This document shows, piece by piece, positions 60,578 through 64,000 of a DNA stretch of 64,000 nt; position 1 is the first letter of the stretch, and each line of letters starts with the position of its first letter. The DNA lies in contig NC_044585.1 in NCBI RefSeq assembly GCF_901933205.1, positions 7,130,001 through 7,194,000 on the forward strand. The letters are read 5' to 3'. A program made the position numbers and the translations under genes. Under the pieces are notes generated by a model, which searched no databases, was not told where the DNA came from, and saw only the letters and a program-made list of their open reading frames with translations. The DNA is from Camarhynchus parvulus (taxonomy: Eukaryota; Chordata; Aves; Passeriformes; Thraupidae).

Positions 60578-63500
60578 CTACAGGAAGGGCAAAAAGGGAG
60601 AAAAACTGTAAAAACCAAAACTTCTTCTGCTACTTAAATGGTGTACTAAAGCAAAGGAAAAAAATGCCTCTTAGCAATTTCTTGGGATTCTGAAGAGATC
60701 CTTGCAGTGCAGAAAAATCAAAATTTTCAATTCAATGTTTTTAAGCTACCAGACACATCGCAAGTTTACTTCCTCCTCTCTCGACCACTTAAAAGAGTTT
60801 TTACAGCTTGCATTTTGTTCTTGGTAGTCCTTTTTCAATTTCTTCTAGAGTGAAAACTCATTCTAGAGCATTTACTCATTAAAAGAAATATTTGATTCCT
60901 GACAAGAAGGCACAATTTATTTGTGCAATGCAATACAAGGACAGGAGCACCAGTCAGCCCCAAGACAAGGGGCTGCACCTCCAGCTAAAGGCACAGAACT
61001 ACTTCTAGTATTTCCTCAGGACTTTCTGGCTGACAGAAGTCATGGGGACAAGCACAATGCAGCAACCAGGGCAGGCTTTCTCTGGCTGTGATGCAAGGCT
61101 GGAAATATGTACACAGCATGTTGTTTCCCAGGCCTGTTTTGAGAGCAAACAGCCAGAAGAAAAAAACAACTGATCTTTTCAGATCTCCCTCTCCAACAGA
61201 AAACAGAAGCTGGGAGAATTTCTCCATTTCCAAAGGAACATCCTTCTCTCTGCTATGATCCAATTCCCCAGGTTCATGTCCCTCCATGTAATCCACACTG
61301 ACAGCTTCCACACTGCTCAGCAAGAAGACACTAAAACCAAGCTGATGCCAACACAAATTCCTTGCTCTGAAAAACACAGCTGAAAAATACAGGATTTGGG
61401 CAGCTCCAAAATGTAAGAAGCTTTCCCATTATTTCATCAGAACTGCAGCCATGTACCTGCAGGCAGGCTGTGATTCCCCTGGCACAACTGCTCAGGAAGG
61501 GAAGCTCCAGACAGGAATGATTCAGCTGTGCTATTCCCTCAGCCTGCTTCACTCCTGCCTTGCACGGCCCCCTCCTCCACTGCTGAGCCATTTCATGAGC
61601 CTTGTTCTGCTTTGGACAGGGTGTATGGCTGTTTTAGTACTTTATTTTCAATTTCAGGTTTCATACTCAGTTAGTGAAACTTAAGACTACTTTTTGTATA
61701 TTTAAAAAACCTAAATGCACACAGTAAGTTTTTGTAGCTTTCAGCAGCCATCCATACAGCACCACATTAAGTTTCACTGCAATGTGAGTTAGAACAAACA
61801 CATTCCTAGTATTAGGAAACACTATGAAAATGTACTTAATGCCAAACTTCAACAGTCCTTCAATTATTACAAGTCAACAGTCATGCGAGTTTGAGGGTTG
61901 TTTCCTTGGAGGGACATTTCCTTTGGGAGCTGTCTCTTTTTTTTTATGAACATCTTATTTTGAATGCCTGTGGTTTAAGAACAACATAACCTCAGCCCCT
62001 GAATATTTCACAAGTATTAACTGGAATCTCACTGAAACAATGGGAAATGAGAGTATTTCCAATTAAAAACCCCACCAAAGAGCAGCAGAGCCACAGCTGA
62101 TGCTGCTGAGCCACCTCCCCAAGGTATTGCAGCTCCCCTGTGATTCCTGAGCCTCCAAGCAACCTCACTGTTTCGATTATCTGACTTGCCCACAACAGAT
62201 TATCTGACCACAACAACAGATATGAAAGATCCTCTTACTTGTTTTCAATTCTTAATCCTCTGTTTTTTTTAATAAAATTTGATACCAGTATGTTTCAATT
62301 AAGGGATGTGCCCCTAAGGTCAATTAAAATATCCAAACTTGCTATTCTAAGGATTTTCCTTTTGAGACTGCATAACTGTAAAATCACAAGAAAGATGAAA
62401 ACTCAGGGGGGTGAGAAAGTTCACTGCAAAAACAGCTCAGTGAAAACACTCTGAGCAGTCAACATAACACCTTAAAGAATTAGCTGAGGAATGCTCCTAT
62501 TTTTAGGGTTCAGAACTAGCACAATCATTCTGCAGAAGAGCAGACCTGTACATATATATAATTCATGTATGGAGAGTAGACAGGAACACGCAAAAATCCT
62601 TCCTGCCTTGTGGTTAAGCAAAAAAATGCTGTGAGGGAGTGATTTCTCATGTTTTGACAGAACCTGGTACCTAAATCTTAGTGCTCAAAATTTTGTCTGT
62701 TAAAAAAAAAAGTTATTTATTTTGTGTGTCTATTACAACTCTGCCACAACTGAATCAAAATGAGATGGCAAAGCAGACCAGCAGTGAAGAATGAGGTTTA
62801 AGATCTGCTGGTAGTATGAAGAGTTTTCTACAGGGCGTTTGGTGTGGAAATAGGGAAAACATTGTTGGAGTGACAACACAGAACTCTCACAAAATCCATT
62901 TGTGTTCTGACAATGAGATTTCAGCTAATTTAGATAAGCAATATTGGTTTTTAATTTCATTACCTATTTTGATCTGTCCAAAACAAAATGTGTGACTGCA
63001 AAGAGCAACTGCTCATATTGAGACAATCCTTCGACCGTTTGTTACGTGCAGGTGCAAAATGAGATTATTTGAACCGTAAAATGTATTATATAACTGCAAA
63101 TGATCCAGAGCACAGCCAGCACTGAGGTTGCTACTCTTCTAGTTGAGCACGTAAGGCCTTGTGAGTTACCTTTGCAAATATGAGGAACTGCTTTAACAAC
63201 ATGTTCTAGGGTTCTTCCAAATCAATCAAATCCTGGAAGAATAGGCAAGAATTGTATTTTTCTTTATCTCACTGGGTCAGTATGAAGCAGCAGAATCTAC
63301 TTCCAAAAAGAAATTAAGACTAGACCCAAGACAGAATGAACGACTGACTACTAAGGATGGCAGTATTATTTTACTCTACTCTTATTAAATCTTTCAGTAA
63401 ATGAATAATATAAAAAAATATTCTTTTAGGTTGGGGTTGTTTTTGTTGGGTTTTTCTTTGTTTTTCCGAGGCAGGAATGGACAGTCACATCCTGTCTTTG

Positions 63501-63719
63501 GCTGTATTCGGCTGATAGGATTTGCATATGTTAGAGCAACCGCGGCTCCGCGATGGGGTGATTTGTCTGTACCGCCTGTGGGCAAATGAGCCACCAGTTA
63601 TGAACTACGTGGCTGAAAGGAAGCTGCTGAACAAACTTGAAATAAACCACGGGAAAAGAAAAAAGGGAGGGGGAAAAGGGACAGCTTTTCAGGGAGGAGA
63701 AACGCACACCTATGTCTAG
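60578..63719 (-). other. ANKLE2: ANKLE2 intron 1 (or 5' region)
   Basis: AT-rich sequence upstream of the LEM exon. No exon encoding a hydrophobic anchor with the human-like MLWPRL start was found. No recognised repeat. Confidence 0.6.
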
Positions 63720-64000
63720 ACCCGGGCCGGGGAGGGTGCGGGAGGGGATGCGGGAGCAGCGGGAGCAGCAGCAGCAGGGCCGCGGGAGCGGGGCCGGGGC
63801 GGAGCCGCCTCTGCCGGAGCCGGCGAGGCCCGGCCGTGACAAAGCGGGAAGGGGAACGGGACGGCGGGGAGGGCCCGGCGGGGCCCGCGGCCGCTGCGGA
63901 GCCGGGCAGGGCCGCGCGGCCTCCCCGGGCGGTGCCCGGTGCCCGCTCCCGGCCCCGCCGCGGGGCAGCACCATCCCTCGGCCTCCCCCGAGTCTCTCAC
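63720..64000 (-). promoter_or_regulatory. ANKLE2: CpG island at window edge, probable ANKLE2 5' end
   Basis: An abrupt change to extremely GC- and CpG-rich sequence with a (CTG)-like run on the minus strand (63766-63780 region). Position upstream of the LEM exon fits the ANKLE2 promoter/exon 1. All three minus frames are open over much of it, but none shows a membrane helix, so exon 1 coding is not assigned. Confidence 0.55.

Noticed and set aside
63531..64000. Minus-strand ORFs across the right-edge CpG island as ANKLE2 exon 1
   Set aside because: Translations are low-complexity Pro/Ala/Arg with no transmembrane helix or match to the known N-terminus; kept only as a CpG island.
1..64000. 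CRISPR arrays, bacterial operons, tRNA or rRNA genes
   Set aside because: None seen; the sequence is vertebrate nuclear DNA with spliced genes.

Overview
This is a vertebrate genomic window, almost certainly avian. Genes are split into short exons with GT-AG introns, the recognisable interspersed repeats are CR1 LINE 3' ends with the bird-type terminal motif plus old MIR-like and palindromic elements, and there are no mammalian Alu/L1/B1 elements. Three protein genes were reconstructed exon by exon by matching splice sites, codon phase and family sequence.

(1) 1-24,640, plus strand: ZDHHC8, a membrane palmitoyltransferase. Exons 3-11 of a probable 11 are present (9 coding exons, about 697 codons, stop at 19928). 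Exons 1-2 lie off the left edge. A long 3'UTR probably runs to about 24.6 kb. Intron 4 carries U12-type (minor spliceosome) signals and a CR1 insertion. Intron 3 starts with a 51-bp minisatellite.

(2) 24,641-36,825: about 12 kb of AT-rich intergenic DNA with no gene I can identify. A few isolated exon-like segments have good splice sites. Two CR1 fragments with outward-facing 3' ends (36.8-37.3 kb) sit just before a CpG island.

(3) 37,330-46,725, plus strand: PGAM5, the mitochondrial Ser/Thr/His phosphatase. All six coding exons are present. Exon 1 shows a one-base frame discrepancy in a very GC-rich stretch. Exon 2 encodes an ETGE-containing KEAP1-type motif.

(4) 47,386-64,000, minus strand: ANKLE2, the nuclear envelope/ER LEM and ankyrin protein. 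Twelve coding exons (LEM domain to stop) run from 60577 down to 50223. The first, membrane-anchor exon was not located and probably lies at or beyond the GC-rich right edge. PGAM5 and ANKLE2 are convergent (tail to tail), as in human 12q24.33. ZDHHC8 is at 22q11.2 in human, so the ZDHHC8-PGAM5 adjacency differs from the human arrangement.

The three genes do not form a pathway; they are ordinary conserved vertebrate genes. I found no novel multi-gene system. The most useful observations are the U12-type intron 4 of ZDHHC8, the PGAM5 exon 1 frame break, the NRF2-like ETGE in PGAM5, and an RNase H1 hybrid-binding-like segment in ANKLE2.
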